A stretch of 64,000 bases of DNA, taken from the NCBI RefSeq assembly GCF_012933465.1, contig NZ_JABBND010000001.1, positions 558,001-622,000 of the forward strand. The letters are read 5' to 3'. Positions 8,853-19,953 of the stretch are shown one piece after another. A program made the position numbers and the translations under genes. Origin of the DNA: Actinomycetospora sp. TBRC 11914. Lineage in GTDB: Bacteria > Actinomycetota > Actinomycetes > Mycobacteriales > Pseudonocardiaceae. The notes under the pieces are model-generated. The model was not told the origin of the DNA and ran no database searches. It was given only the letters and a program-made list of their open reading frames with translations. Each line of letters starts with the position of its first letter. Position 1 is the stretch's first letter.

Positions 8853-10952
8853 GTGGCGCAGCTCGCCGACGCGGCGGTGGGTGAGGCGCCGTCCGTCGCC
8901 GACCTCCTGGCGAGCGCGGTCGAGGCCCTCGGCGGCAGCGAGCGCGAGGGGCAGCAGCGTATGGCGGCGGCCGTCGAGCGGGCGCTGCGCACCGGCGAGC
9001 ACCTGGCCGTCCAGGCCGGGACCGGCACCGGGAAGTCGCTCGCCTACCTCGTCCCGGCGATCCGGCACGCCCTCGAGGCCGACCAGGCGGTCGTTGTCTC
9101 CACAGCCACGATCGCGCTGCAGGCCCAGCTCGTCGACCGGGACCTCCCGCGGCTCACGAAGGCCCTCCGGCCGGTCCTGGGGCGGGAGCCGTCGTTCGCG
9201 ATCCTCAAGGGCCGCGGCAACTACCTGTGCCGCCACAAGATCGAGTCGGGGGCGCAGGCGGAGGACCCCGGCGACGAGCAGCTCTTCGACCCCTTCCAGG
9301 TCTCGGCGCTCGGCCGCCAGGTCACGCGGCTGCACGAGTGGGCCGAGCAGACTTCGACCGGCGACCGGGACGAGCTCGTCCCCGGCGTCCCCGACCGCGC
9401 GTGGCGGCAGGTCAGCGTCACCGCGAAGGAGTGCCTCGGGGCGTCGCGCTGCCCCGTCGCCGAGGACTGCTTCTCCGAACTGGCCCGGCACAAGGCCGGC
9501 GCGGCCGATGTCGTCGTCACCAACCACGCGCTGCTCGCGATCGACGCCATCGAGGGCCGCGCGGTGCTGCCCGAGCACGACGTCGTGGTGGTCGACGAGG
9601 CGCACAACCTCGTCGACCGCGTCACCTCGGTCGCCACCGGCGAGCTCACCTCCGCGGGCGCGGCGGCGGCGGCCCGGCGGTGCGCGAAGCTCGTCGACCA
9701 GGCGCTGTCCGACCAGCTGCTCGACGCCGCCGAGGGCCTCGGGACGGTGCTGGAGGACGCGACGCCGGGCCGGTGGGAGGCGCTGCCGGAACCGGTCGGG
9801 CGGATGCTCTCGGCGATCCGCAACGCCGCGTGGGCCTGCCGGCAGGCGCTCGGGCCGGAGCGCGAGAAGGGCGCCAAGGAGGGCGATGCCGACGCGGCGG
9901 CGCGGCGTTTCGCGACCGCACTCGTCGAGGAGGTCCACGACGTCGCCGGGCGCCTGCTCGCCGCGTTCGACCGGGAGGACCCGGCGACGCGGCCCGACGT
10001 TGTGTGGCTCTCCGAGCGGGAGCTGAACTCGACGACGATCCGCACCCTGCACGTCGCCCCGCTCTCGGTCGCGGGGCTGCTCGCGTCACGGGTCTTCGGG
10101 CAGTCGACGGTGGTGCTCACCAGCGCGACGCTCGCGCTCGGCGGCTCGTTCGACGCGCTCGCGCGGCAGTGGGGCCTCCCGGTGAAGGGATCGACGCCCG
10201 TCGAGGCGCCTCCCGACGACGGCGGTGGGCACGGCAACGACCCGGCCACGAACCTCGTCTGGCACGGCCTGGACGTCGGCTCGCCGTTCGCGCACGCGCG
10301 GGCCGGCATCCTCTACGTCGCGCGTCACCTGCCCCCGCCCGGGCGCGACGGCCTGTCGGGCGCGGTGCTCGACGAGATCGACGCGCTGGTCCGTGCCGCG
10401 GGCGGCCGCGCGCTGGGCCTGTTCTCCTCGATGCGGGCCGCGAAGCAGGCGGCCGAGGACCTCCGCGGGCGCTGGGACGGCACGGTGCTCTGCCAGGGCG
10501 ACGACGCGACGAACACCCTCGTGCAGAAGTTCGCGGCGGAGACCGGCAGCGTGCTGTTCGGGACGATCTCGCTGTGGCAGGGCGTCGACGTTCCCGGGGA
10601 GTCACTGCAGCTGGTCATGATCGACCGCATCCCGTTCCCGCGTCCCGACGATCCCCTGGTGTCGGCCCGGCAGCGCGCGGTCGACGCCCGGGGCGGGAAC
10701 GGCTTCCTGACGGTGTCCGCGACGCACGCCGCGCTGCTGCTCGCCCAGGGCGCCGGCCGGCTGCTGCGCGGGACGGGTGACCGCGGGGTGGTCGCGATCC
10801 TCGACTCGCGGGTGGCGACGAAGCAGTACGGCGGGTTCCTGCGCGGGTCGCTCCCGCCGTTCTGGACCACGCAGGACCCGGCGGTCGTGCGCGGGGCCCT
10901 GGAGCGGCTGCGCGACGCGGGCGGGACGTCGGCAGACCCGGCCGACGGGTAG
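8853..10952 (+). CDS. dinG: DinG/XPD-family Fe-S ATP-dependent helicase
   Basis: A 699-residue superfamily 2 5'-3' helicase. Walker A is QAGTGTGKSLAYL near residue 55, and the DEAH box is VVDEAHNL near residue 250. Between them four cysteines (YLCRHK, then ECLGASRCPVAEDC) form the expected iron-sulphur cluster site. Late motifs include LFGTISLWQGVDVPG and the arginine-rich GRLLRGTGDRG. The family unwinds D-loops, R-loops and forked DNA during repair. The start is GTG at 8853, supported by GAGGAGGGAGG about 9 nt upstream. Counterpart of Rv1329c, which also neighbours pncB in mycobacteria. Confidence 0.93.
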   Translation: MAQLADAAVGEAPSVADLLASAVEALGGSEREGQQRMAAAVERALRTGEHLAVQAGTGTGKSLAYLVPAIRHALEADQAVVVSTATIALQAQLVDRDLPRLTKALRPVLGREPSFAILKGRGNYLCRHKIESGAQAEDPGDEQLFDPFQVSALGRQVTRLHEWAEQTSTGDRDELVPGVPDRAWRQVSVTAKECLGASRCPVAEDCFSELARHKAGAADVVVTNHALLAIDAIEGRAVLPEHDVVVVDEAHNLVDRVTSVATGELTSAGAAAAARRCAKLVDQALSDQLLDAAEGLGTVLEDATPGRWEALPEPVGRMLSAIRNAAWACRQALGPEREKGAKEGDADAAARRFATALVEEVHDVAGRLLAAFDREDPATRPDVVWLSERELNSTTIRTLHVAPLSVAGLLASRVFGQSTVVLTSATLALGGSFDALARQWGLPVKGSTPVEAPPDDGGGHGNDPATNLVWHGLDVGSPFAHARAGILYVARHLPPPGRDGLSGAVLDEIDALVRAAGGRALGLFSSMRAAKQAAEDLRGRWDGTVLCQGDDATNTLVQKFAAETGSVLFGTISLWQGVDVPGESLQLVMIDRIPFPRPDDPLVSARQRAVDARGGNGFLTVSATHAALLLAQGAGRLLRGTGDRGVVAILDSRVATKQYGGFLRGSLPPFWTTQDPAVVRGALERLRDAGGTSADPADG

Positions 10953-10989
10953 GTCGACGAGCCCGGACGTTGCGCGGCGCAGACCGGGC

Positions 10990-11012
10990 GCCCCTGCCCC
11001 GCGGCGAGGGGC
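10990..11012. terminator. Candidate bidirectional terminator hairpin
   Basis: The 104-bp gap between convergent dinG and the ATP-grasp gene holds a GC stem, GCCCCTGCC pairing with GGC(g)AGGGGC with one bulged G. There is no T-run, which is normal in GC-rich actinobacteria. Nothing else is evident in the gap. Confidence 0.4.
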
Positions 11013-11056
11013 ACTGGGCGCAGCCCGCGCGGTCGTCTTGCCCCGTGTGCTCCTGA

Positions 11057-11908
11057 TCAGAGCGTCGCGAGCAGCGCGTCCGCCAGCAGCCCGGGCGCGT
11101 CCGGGGAGCGGCGCAGGAAGAGCTCGGGCTCGATGAGCTCGAGCTCCATCACCACCGGCTCGCCGTCGAGGCGGACCAGGTCGACCCGGGCCGCGTGGAC
11201 CGGGGCGGGCGAGCACGCCAGCGCCGCCTCGGCCACCTCGAGCTCCCGCGGGGTCGGCCGGTGGTCCTCGAGCCGCCCGCCGTGGCGCTCGTGCACGAGG
11301 AAGCCCCCGGCCGCCGGGACCTTCCGCACCGCGTGCGACCACCGGGTCCCGAGCCGGATCAGCGACACCTCGCCCTCGGTCCCGATGCTGTCGACGGCGG
11401 GCTGCACGAGGGCGTCACCGACCGCGACGAGCCCGGCGAGCACCTCGTCGAGCTCGGGACCCAGCCCGCGGTGGGTCCCGCGGCCGCCGGCGGAGACGGC
11501 GGGCTTGACCACGACGCGGCCGGGGCCCAGCGGGGCGGGCGCGGTGCCGGCGGGCACGGGCCGCGTCGGGACCACCGGCACCCCGGCGTCGGCCAGCTCC
11601 AGCAGGTAGCGCTTGTGGGAGTTCCAGGTGAGGACGGCGAGCGGGTTCTGCAGGACCGAGTCGGCCGCGACCCGCGCGGCCCAGGCGAGGAACTCGTCGC
11701 GCCGGTCGCTGTAGTCCCAGGTGGTGCGCACGGCCACGAGGTCGGCGGCCGACCAGCCGACGAGGTCCTCGTCGGAGTCCCACGGCTCGACCCGCGCGGC
11801 CGCGCCCCGCGCCTCGAGGGCGGCCACCAGCGGCCGGTTCTCGGCGGCCGAGCGCTCGGAACGCACCCGGCTGCCGGCGACGACGACCCGCGGTGCGCTG
11901 CTCCCCAC
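11057..11908 (-). CDS. ATP-grasp domain protein
   Basis: A 283-residue protein with the ATP-grasp fold: an N-terminal Rossmann-like half (RVVVAGSRV, then VRTTWDYSDRRDEFLAW), the nucleotide-binding VVVKPAVSAGGRGTHR around residues 136-151, and the metal-binding carboxylates in VMELELIEPELFL near the end. Such stand-alone enzymes (RimK/DcsG-like) ligate a carboxylate to an amine with ATP. It follows the Pth2-like gene by 36 nt on the same strand, so it may be the last gene of the ctaD-serB run. Substrates cannot be read from sequence. Start is GTG at 11908. Confidence 0.8.
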   Translation of the reverse strand: MGSSAPRVVVAGSRVRSERSAAENRPLVAALEARGAAARVEPWDSDEDLVGWSAADLVAVRTTWDYSDRRDEFLAWAARVAADSVLQNPLAVLTWNSHKRYLLELADAGVPVVPTRPVPAGTAPAPLGPGRVVVKPAVSAGGRGTHRGLGPELDEVLAGLVAVGDALVQPAVDSIGTEGEVSLIRLGTRWSHAVRKVPAAGGFLVHERHGGRLEDHRPTPRELEVAEAALACSPAPVHAARVDLVRLDGEPVVMELELIEPELFLRRSPDAPGLLADALLATL

Positions 11909-11944
11909 GGCGTCACCCTCTCGCGGCCGGCTGATCGTCGTGGG

Positions 11945-12750
11945 TCAGGGACGGCGGGCTGCGATGCAGGTCACGGTGCCGGGCGCCACCTCGGTGAAGC
12001 CCGCGTCGCGCACCGGCGCGAGGCCGTGCTCCTCCCAGGCCGTCCGCCCGGACGCGTCGCGGTCCAGGACCGCGCACCAGCGCTCCCAGTCCGCGGTGTC
12101 CGCGGGGCGCACGGTCGCCGTCGTCACCGCGTCCACCGTCGGGTCGTCCGCCCCGGTCCACGCCAGCACCGTCGCGAGGATCATGCTCGCGTGCCCGACC
12201 TGCGCCGCCGCCTTGCCGGTGGACTGCTCCACGGTCGGGTTGAGCCAGATGACGGGCCGGTCGGGGTCCGGCGGGCCGGGCCGGTCGTCGGGGAGGTCGG
12301 TCCCGCCGATCTGCAGCCGGTGGACCTCGTGGGGCACCTCGTCGACGGGGCCCGGCACGAGCGCCCGCACCTCGCCGCCGCCGGCCTCGGGGTCCCCGAC
12401 GGCGACGGTGAGCCCGTCGACGTCCTGGACGGCCCGCCAGTGCGCGGTGCGCGCCCGGCGGGCGAGCTTGCGGATGCGCCCGGCGCCGGCCCAGGCGGCG
12501 ACGGCGTCGTACCACGGCCCGTCGGGGGCGGCGCGCTCGTCGAGGCAGAGCCCGACGGCCGCGGCGGCGGCCGCCTCGAGCAGCGCGGTCGCGGCCGGCG
12601 GGGTGGACCGCTCGATTCGCAGCACCAGCGGCATCGCCCGCACCGGCCCGGTCCCGTCGTCGGGGGGCACGTCGACGTCGGACGCCGCCCACGGGCACAC
12701 GCGCGCGGCGAGCGGGGCCAGCGCGGCCAGGCGCTCGGTGACGTCCCCCA

Positions 12751-12751
<1 letters not shown>
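11945..12751 (-). CDS. Peptidyl-tRNA hydrolase, Pth2-like
   Basis: A 268-residue protein whose middle-to-C-terminal part carries the Pth2 (bacterial/archaeal type) motif LNPTVEQSTGKAAAQVGHAS at about residues 182-201, including the Lys and Gln-x-x-His elements used to cleave peptidyl-tRNA. An N-terminal ~150-residue alanine-rich extension precedes it; this two-part layout is usual for actinobacterial members. The ATG start at 12751 overlaps the serB stop (TGATG), showing translational coupling. Hydrolase activity is inferred from the family; canonical Pth1 would be encoded elsewhere. Confidence 0.8.
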
Positions 12752-16081
<3,330 letters not shown>

Positions 16082-16145
16082 AACGCGACGGAACGTTACA
16101 CGGCGGATGAACGCCGGCCGTCAGGGGGGTCCTTGGCCTCCGGCC

Positions 16146-16187
16146 CGTGCGTGCGTTCCCGTCTCCTGGTACGGGAACGCACGCACG
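16146..16187. terminator. Perfect 17-bp hairpin after the DsbA-like gene
   Basis: CGTGCGTGCGTTCCCGT and its exact reverse complement flank an 8-nt loop, ending 5 nt before the stop of the DsbA-like gene read on the minus strand. It is a likely terminator between that gene and tRNA-Ala; with no T-run it could equally be an RNA-stabilising or repeat-family palindrome. Confidence 0.65.
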
Positions 16188-16192
16188 AGGCG

Positions 16193-16987
16193 TCAGCCCA
16201 ACGCCGCGGCGAGGGCCGGGTCGTTCGGGCTGACCGTCTTGCCGTTGACCACGATCGTCGGCGTCCCGAAGCCCTTCTGGCCGTTCGACTCCTGCTGCAG
16301 GGCCGGGTCGGACACGGCCTGCTGGTAGTTCTGGGCCACCGCGGCGCCGTAGGTGTTGTTGCGCACGCAGGCCTCGTAGCCCGGCCCGGCGCCGGAGTTC
16401 TTGCCCAGGGTGACGAGGTCGTCGACGGTGTAGCCCGCCCCGCCCTCCTCGGGCTGGCGGTCGTAGAGCGTCTTGTGCAGCGTCGCGAACGCCCCGTTCT
16501 GGGCCGCGCACATGATCGCGTTGCCGCCGAGGGTGGAGTAGCCCGGCGGGTTCGAGCTCTGGTCGAGCAGGTTGACCATGTGGTACTTCACGGTCAGCTT
16601 CCCGGCGTTGAGCCCGTCGGTGATCTTCTGCCCGTCGAGCGCCTCGAACTGCTTGCAGGCCGGGCACTGCGCGTCCTCGTACACGTCGAGGGTGGTGGGC
16701 CCGTTGCCGGCGACGACGACGGTGCCGTCGACGCGGGTCTGGTAGCTCGCGGCCACCGGGGTGACCGGCTGGTTCGCCGGCTGCGCCGCCGTCTTGTTCT
16801 GGTTCGCCGAGTAGACCGCGACGGCGATCACGGCGACGAGGACCACGAGCACGACCACGGCGATGATCGTCGGCGTCCGCGACTTCCCGCCGCCCGAGGG
16901 CGACGACCGGCGCCCGCTCGAGACCGGGTTCCGGCCCCGGCCCGCCGTGTTCGGCCGCGTCCGGCCCGACTGCTGACTCCTCGCCAT
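16193..16987 (-). CDS. Membrane-anchored DsbA/thioredoxin-like protein
   Basis: A 264-residue protein with a basic, disordered N-terminus (~40 residues rich in Arg/Ser/Gly), one transmembrane anchor at about residues 41-60 (IIAVVVLVVLVAVIAVAVY), and an extracytoplasmic DsbA-like domain. The active-site CPAC is Cys108-Cys111 in EDAQCPACKQFE, and the cis-proline loop GFGTPTIVVNG lies near residue 240. Such proteins introduce or reshuffle disulphides in exported actinobacterial proteins. The start is ATG at 16987, 43 nt downstream of the photolyase gene, so the three minus-strand genes here may be cotranscribed. Confidence 0.88.
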   Translation of the reverse strand: MARSQQSGRTRPNTAGRGRNPVSSGRRSSPSGGGKSRTPTIIAVVVLVVLVAVIAVAVYSANQNKTAAQPANQPVTPVAASYQTRVDGTVVVAGNGPTTLDVYEDAQCPACKQFEALDGQKITDGLNAGKLTVKYHMVNLLDQSSNPPGYSTLGGNAIMCAAQNGAFATLHKTLYDRQPEEGGAGYTVDDLVTLGKNSGAGPGYEACVRNNTYGAAVAQNYQQAVSDPALQQESNGQKGFGTPTIVVNGKTVSPNDPALAAALG

Positions 16988-17030
16988 GTCGACAACCGTA
17001 ACGACGCCCGGTCAGGCCCCCATGAGGGGT

Positions 17031-18635
17031 TCAGAACGCGGTGCGCCCCTTCTCCTGCTCGAGCACCGCGTCGAGATCATCGAGCCGCTCCATCGTCGCG
17101 ACCGCACGCGCGGTGCGCTGGTTGCCCCGCAGCAGGTCCTGGTGGCGGTGGACGAACTGCCAGTACCCGGCGGTGAAGGGGCAGGCCTTCTCCCCCACGC
17201 GGACCTTGGGGTCGAAGGCGCAGTCGCCGCAGTGGTCGGTCATCTTGTTGAGGTAGGCGCCGCCGGAGGCGTAGGGCTTCGTCGCGAGCTTGCCGCCGTC
17301 GGCGTGCTGGCTCATCCCGACGACGTTGGGCGGCATCACCCACGCGAAGCCGTCGACGAAGGACGTGGTGAACCACTCCGAGAGCTCGCTCGGCCGGTAC
17401 CCGCGCTGCAGGGCGAAGTTGCCGAGGATCATCAGCCGCGGGATGTGGTGCACCCAGCCGCGGTCGCGGACCCCGCCGAGGGTGTCCGAGAGGCAGGCGG
17501 CGGTCACGGCCTCGCCGTCGAGCTCGGTCCACCAGCGCGGCAGCTTCGTCCGGGCCTGCAGCTTGTTGTTCCGGTGGTAGCCCTTCCCGAAGTGCCAGTA
17601 CAGGTGCCAGATGTACTCGCGCCACCCGAGGACCTGGCGCACGAAGCCCTCGACGGAGTTCAGGCGGGCCGTCCCGTCGTGGTAGGCCTCCTCGGCCGCC
17701 GCGACCGCCTCCAGCGGGTGCAGGACGCCGAGGTTCAGCGGCACCGAGAGCAGCGAGTGGGCCATGGTCCAGTCGCCGGCGAGGACCGCGTCCTCGTAGG
17801 GCCCGAAGGGGTCGAGCCGGTGGTCGACGAACTGCCGCAGTGCCTTCCGGGCCTCGTCGGGGGTGACCGCGAACAGGCGCGGGCCGTCGGCACCGACGGT
17901 GGGGAGCGCCATCGCGTCGAGGTCGGCGCGGACCTGCTCGTCGATCCCGTCCTCGGTGGGGAACCAGGGCGGGTCGACCCCGAGGGTCCGCGTCTTCTTC
18001 GGCGGGGGCTCCCGGTTCTCGTGGTCGAGGTTCCACTTCCCCCCGACGGGCGAATCGCCCTCCATGAGCACGTCGAAGCGGGTGCGCTGGTTGCGGTAGA
18101 AGGTCTCCATCGTGAACGACGAGCCGTTCCCCCGGCTCGGGCTCCGCGTCGCTCCGCCTCCCTCGCCCGCCCACGCGGCGAACTCGGTCTTGGGCCGGGC
18201 GAAGGTCGTCGTCGGCAGGATCGCCGCGACGAGGCCCTCGGCCTGCAGCCGCTCGACGAACTCCTTCGCCGCGTACGACGTCGGCTCGTGCACGACGACG
18301 GGTCGCCCCACCTTCTCGAGCGCCTCGCGGTAGGTCGTCGTCCGGTGGTAGGTCGACCGGTCGCCGAGCTCGTCGTCGAGGTGGCGCATCCCCGAGAGCA
18401 GCAGGTGCAGCTTCTGGCGGTGGTAGGGCCGGCGGCGCAGCACGGCGGAGGACTCGACGAGGACGACGTCGCGGTGGGCGTGCTGGGGCAGGCCGTGCAC
18501 TGCCGGCCCGAGCTGGTCGCCGAAGCACCACAGCGGCGCCTCGGGGTCCACGCCGTCGAGAGCGGCGTCGACGGCGTCGCCGTAGGTCTCGACGATCCCC
18601 TCCGGGACCTGACCGGCCGCGCCGCGCCTGCTCAT
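17031..18635 (-). CDS. Fe-S (6-4) photolyase / cryptochrome-like protein (PhrB/CryPro type)
   Basis: A 534-residue member of the prokaryotic Fe-S photolyase group. The N-terminal antenna-type domain begins PLWCFGDQLGPAVHGLP, and the helical FAD domain contains GWREYIWHLYW and MPPNVVGMSQHADGG. Four cysteines, Cys381, Cys469, Cys472 and Cys485, have spacings 88, 3 and 13, the same as I recall for the [4Fe-4S] ligands of Agrobacterium PhrB. The family repairs UV (6-4) photoproducts with light. The ATG at 18635 overlaps the MFS stop (ATGA), so the two are translationally coupled. Repair activity is inferred from the family. Confidence 0.9.
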   Translation of the reverse strand: MSRRGAAGQVPEGIVETYGDAVDAALDGVDPEAPLWCFGDQLGPAVHGLPQHAHRDVVLVESSAVLRRRPYHRQKLHLLLSGMRHLDDELGDRSTYHRTTTYREALEKVGRPVVVHEPTSYAAKEFVERLQAEGLVAAILPTTTFARPKTEFAAWAGEGGGATRSPSRGNGSSFTMETFYRNQRTRFDVLMEGDSPVGGKWNLDHENREPPPKKTRTLGVDPPWFPTEDGIDEQVRADLDAMALPTVGADGPRLFAVTPDEARKALRQFVDHRLDPFGPYEDAVLAGDWTMAHSLLSVPLNLGVLHPLEAVAAAEEAYHDGTARLNSVEGFVRQVLGWREYIWHLYWHFGKGYHRNNKLQARTKLPRWWTELDGEAVTAACLSDTLGGVRDRGWVHHIPRLMILGNFALQRGYRPSELSEWFTTSFVDGFAWVMPPNVVGMSQHADGGKLATKPYASGGAYLNKMTDHCGDCAFDPKVRVGEKACPFTAGYWQFVHRHQDLLRGNQRTARAVATMERLDDLDAVLEQEKGRTAF

Positions 18636-19891
18636 GCGGCGCGGGTGCCCGCCTCCTCGGGGGGCGAACCCCGCGCGCCGGCGATCACGCCGGGGGTCGT
18701 CGTGGTCAGCCAGACGACCACCGCGACCAGGGCGACCGCGCCGGAGACGCCGAAGGCCACCCCGAACCCGGCGTGCTCGGCCAGCGCGCCGGCGGCGACG
18801 GGACCGACGACGGCCCCGACGTCGGAGGCCATCTGGAACCCCGACAGCGCCGGGCCCCCGGAGCGCCGGCTCCCGACGAGGTCGGCGACCGCCGCGCCCT
18901 GGGCGGGCTGGAGCAGCCCCGACCCGGCGCCGGCCACGAGCGAGGCCACCAGCAGCACGACGAGGTCCGGCAGCACGCCCAGGCAGGCGGTGCCGACGGC
19001 GACCAGCACGAGGCCGGCGACGACGACGGGCCGGCGGCCGCGCCGGTCGGACAGCCCGCTGGTGACGAGCAGCAGCACGCCGTCCCCGACGGCGAACAGG
19101 GTCAGCGACACCCCCGCCCACACCGGCTCGCGGCCGAGGGCGACGGCCACGAACAGCGGGATCAGCGCGACCCGCACGCCCTGCACGGCCCAGCCGGTCG
19201 CGAGTCCCGAGGTCAGCGCGGCGCGGTAGGTGGGGCTGCGCAGCGCCCGGCTGATCGTGAGCGGCTCCACGCCCGGCTCGGGCGGGCGCACGCCGACCCC
19301 GCTCGAGCGCGCGAGCAGGCCGCCGACGACGGCCGTCGCCACGACCAGCGCCGCGGCGTAGACCACGAACGGGGCGTGGAGGTCGACGGCGACGAGCAGG
19401 CCCCCGAGCGCCGGCCCGGAGATCCCGCCGAGCAGGAACGACCCGGTGAACATGCCGCTGACCTGGCCCCGGCGCCCGGGCGGGGCGAGCCGGAAGACCA
19501 ACGAGAACGCGGAGACCGTGAACATCGTGGAGCCGATGCCGCCCAGTCCCCGGAAGACGAGGAGCTGCGGGTAGCTCGTGGCCAGCGCGCACGCCCCCGT
19601 GGAGGCCGCGACGACGAGCAGCCCGGTGAGGTACATCGCGCGCTCCCCGACGCGGGCGACGAGCCGGCCGGACACGGGCGCGAACAGCAGCCGGAGCACC
19701 GGCAGGGCGCTGACGACGGCGGCGGCGGCCGTGACCCCGACCCCGAAGCTGCGGGCGAAGACCGGCAGGGCGGGCGCGACGACGCCGTACCCGGCGGCGA
19801 CGAGGAAGCTGCCCGCGAGCAGCGCCCAGACCTCCCACGGCAGGGCCGCCCGCGGCACCGGCCCGGGCCGGGCGTGGTCGTGCGCGGACAT
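18632..19891 (-). CDS. MFS transporter
   Basis: A 419-residue, twelve-span major facilitator. Typical elements: VAPALPVFARSFGV in helix 1, the helix 2-3 loop GRLVARVGERAMYL, the motif C-like GGISGPALGGLL and the cytoplasmic DRRGRRPVVV after helix 8. It looks like a drug-proton antiporter of the YajR/MdtG sort, substrate unknown. Start ATG 19891 is preferred over GTG 19894; GAGGAG lies very close upstream, so the exact start is uncertain. Its stop overlaps the photolyase start, suggesting a functional pairing under the same promoter. Confidence 0.85.
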   Translation of the reverse strand: MSAHDHARPGPVPRAALPWEVWALLAGSFLVAAGYGVVAPALPVFARSFGVGVTAAAAVVSALPVLRLLFAPVSGRLVARVGERAMYLTGLLVVAASTGACALATSYPQLLVFRGLGGIGSTMFTVSAFSLVFRLAPPGRRGQVSGMFTGSFLLGGISGPALGGLLVAVDLHAPFVVYAAALVVATAVVGGLLARSSGVGVRPPEPGVEPLTISRALRSPTYRAALTSGLATGWAVQGVRVALIPLFVAVALGREPVWAGVSLTLFAVGDGVLLLVTSGLSDRRGRRPVVVAGLVLVAVGTACLGVLPDLVVLLVASLVAGAGSGLLQPAQGAAVADLVGSRRSGGPALSGFQMASDVGAVVGPVAAGALAEHAGFGVAFGVSGAVALVAVVVWLTTTTPGVIAGARGSPPEEAGTRAA

Positions 19892-19953
19892 CACGCTCCT
19901 CGCCGCCGGGTCGCGGAACCGCCTCCGCGGACCCTACGACAGCCGGGGAGGGC

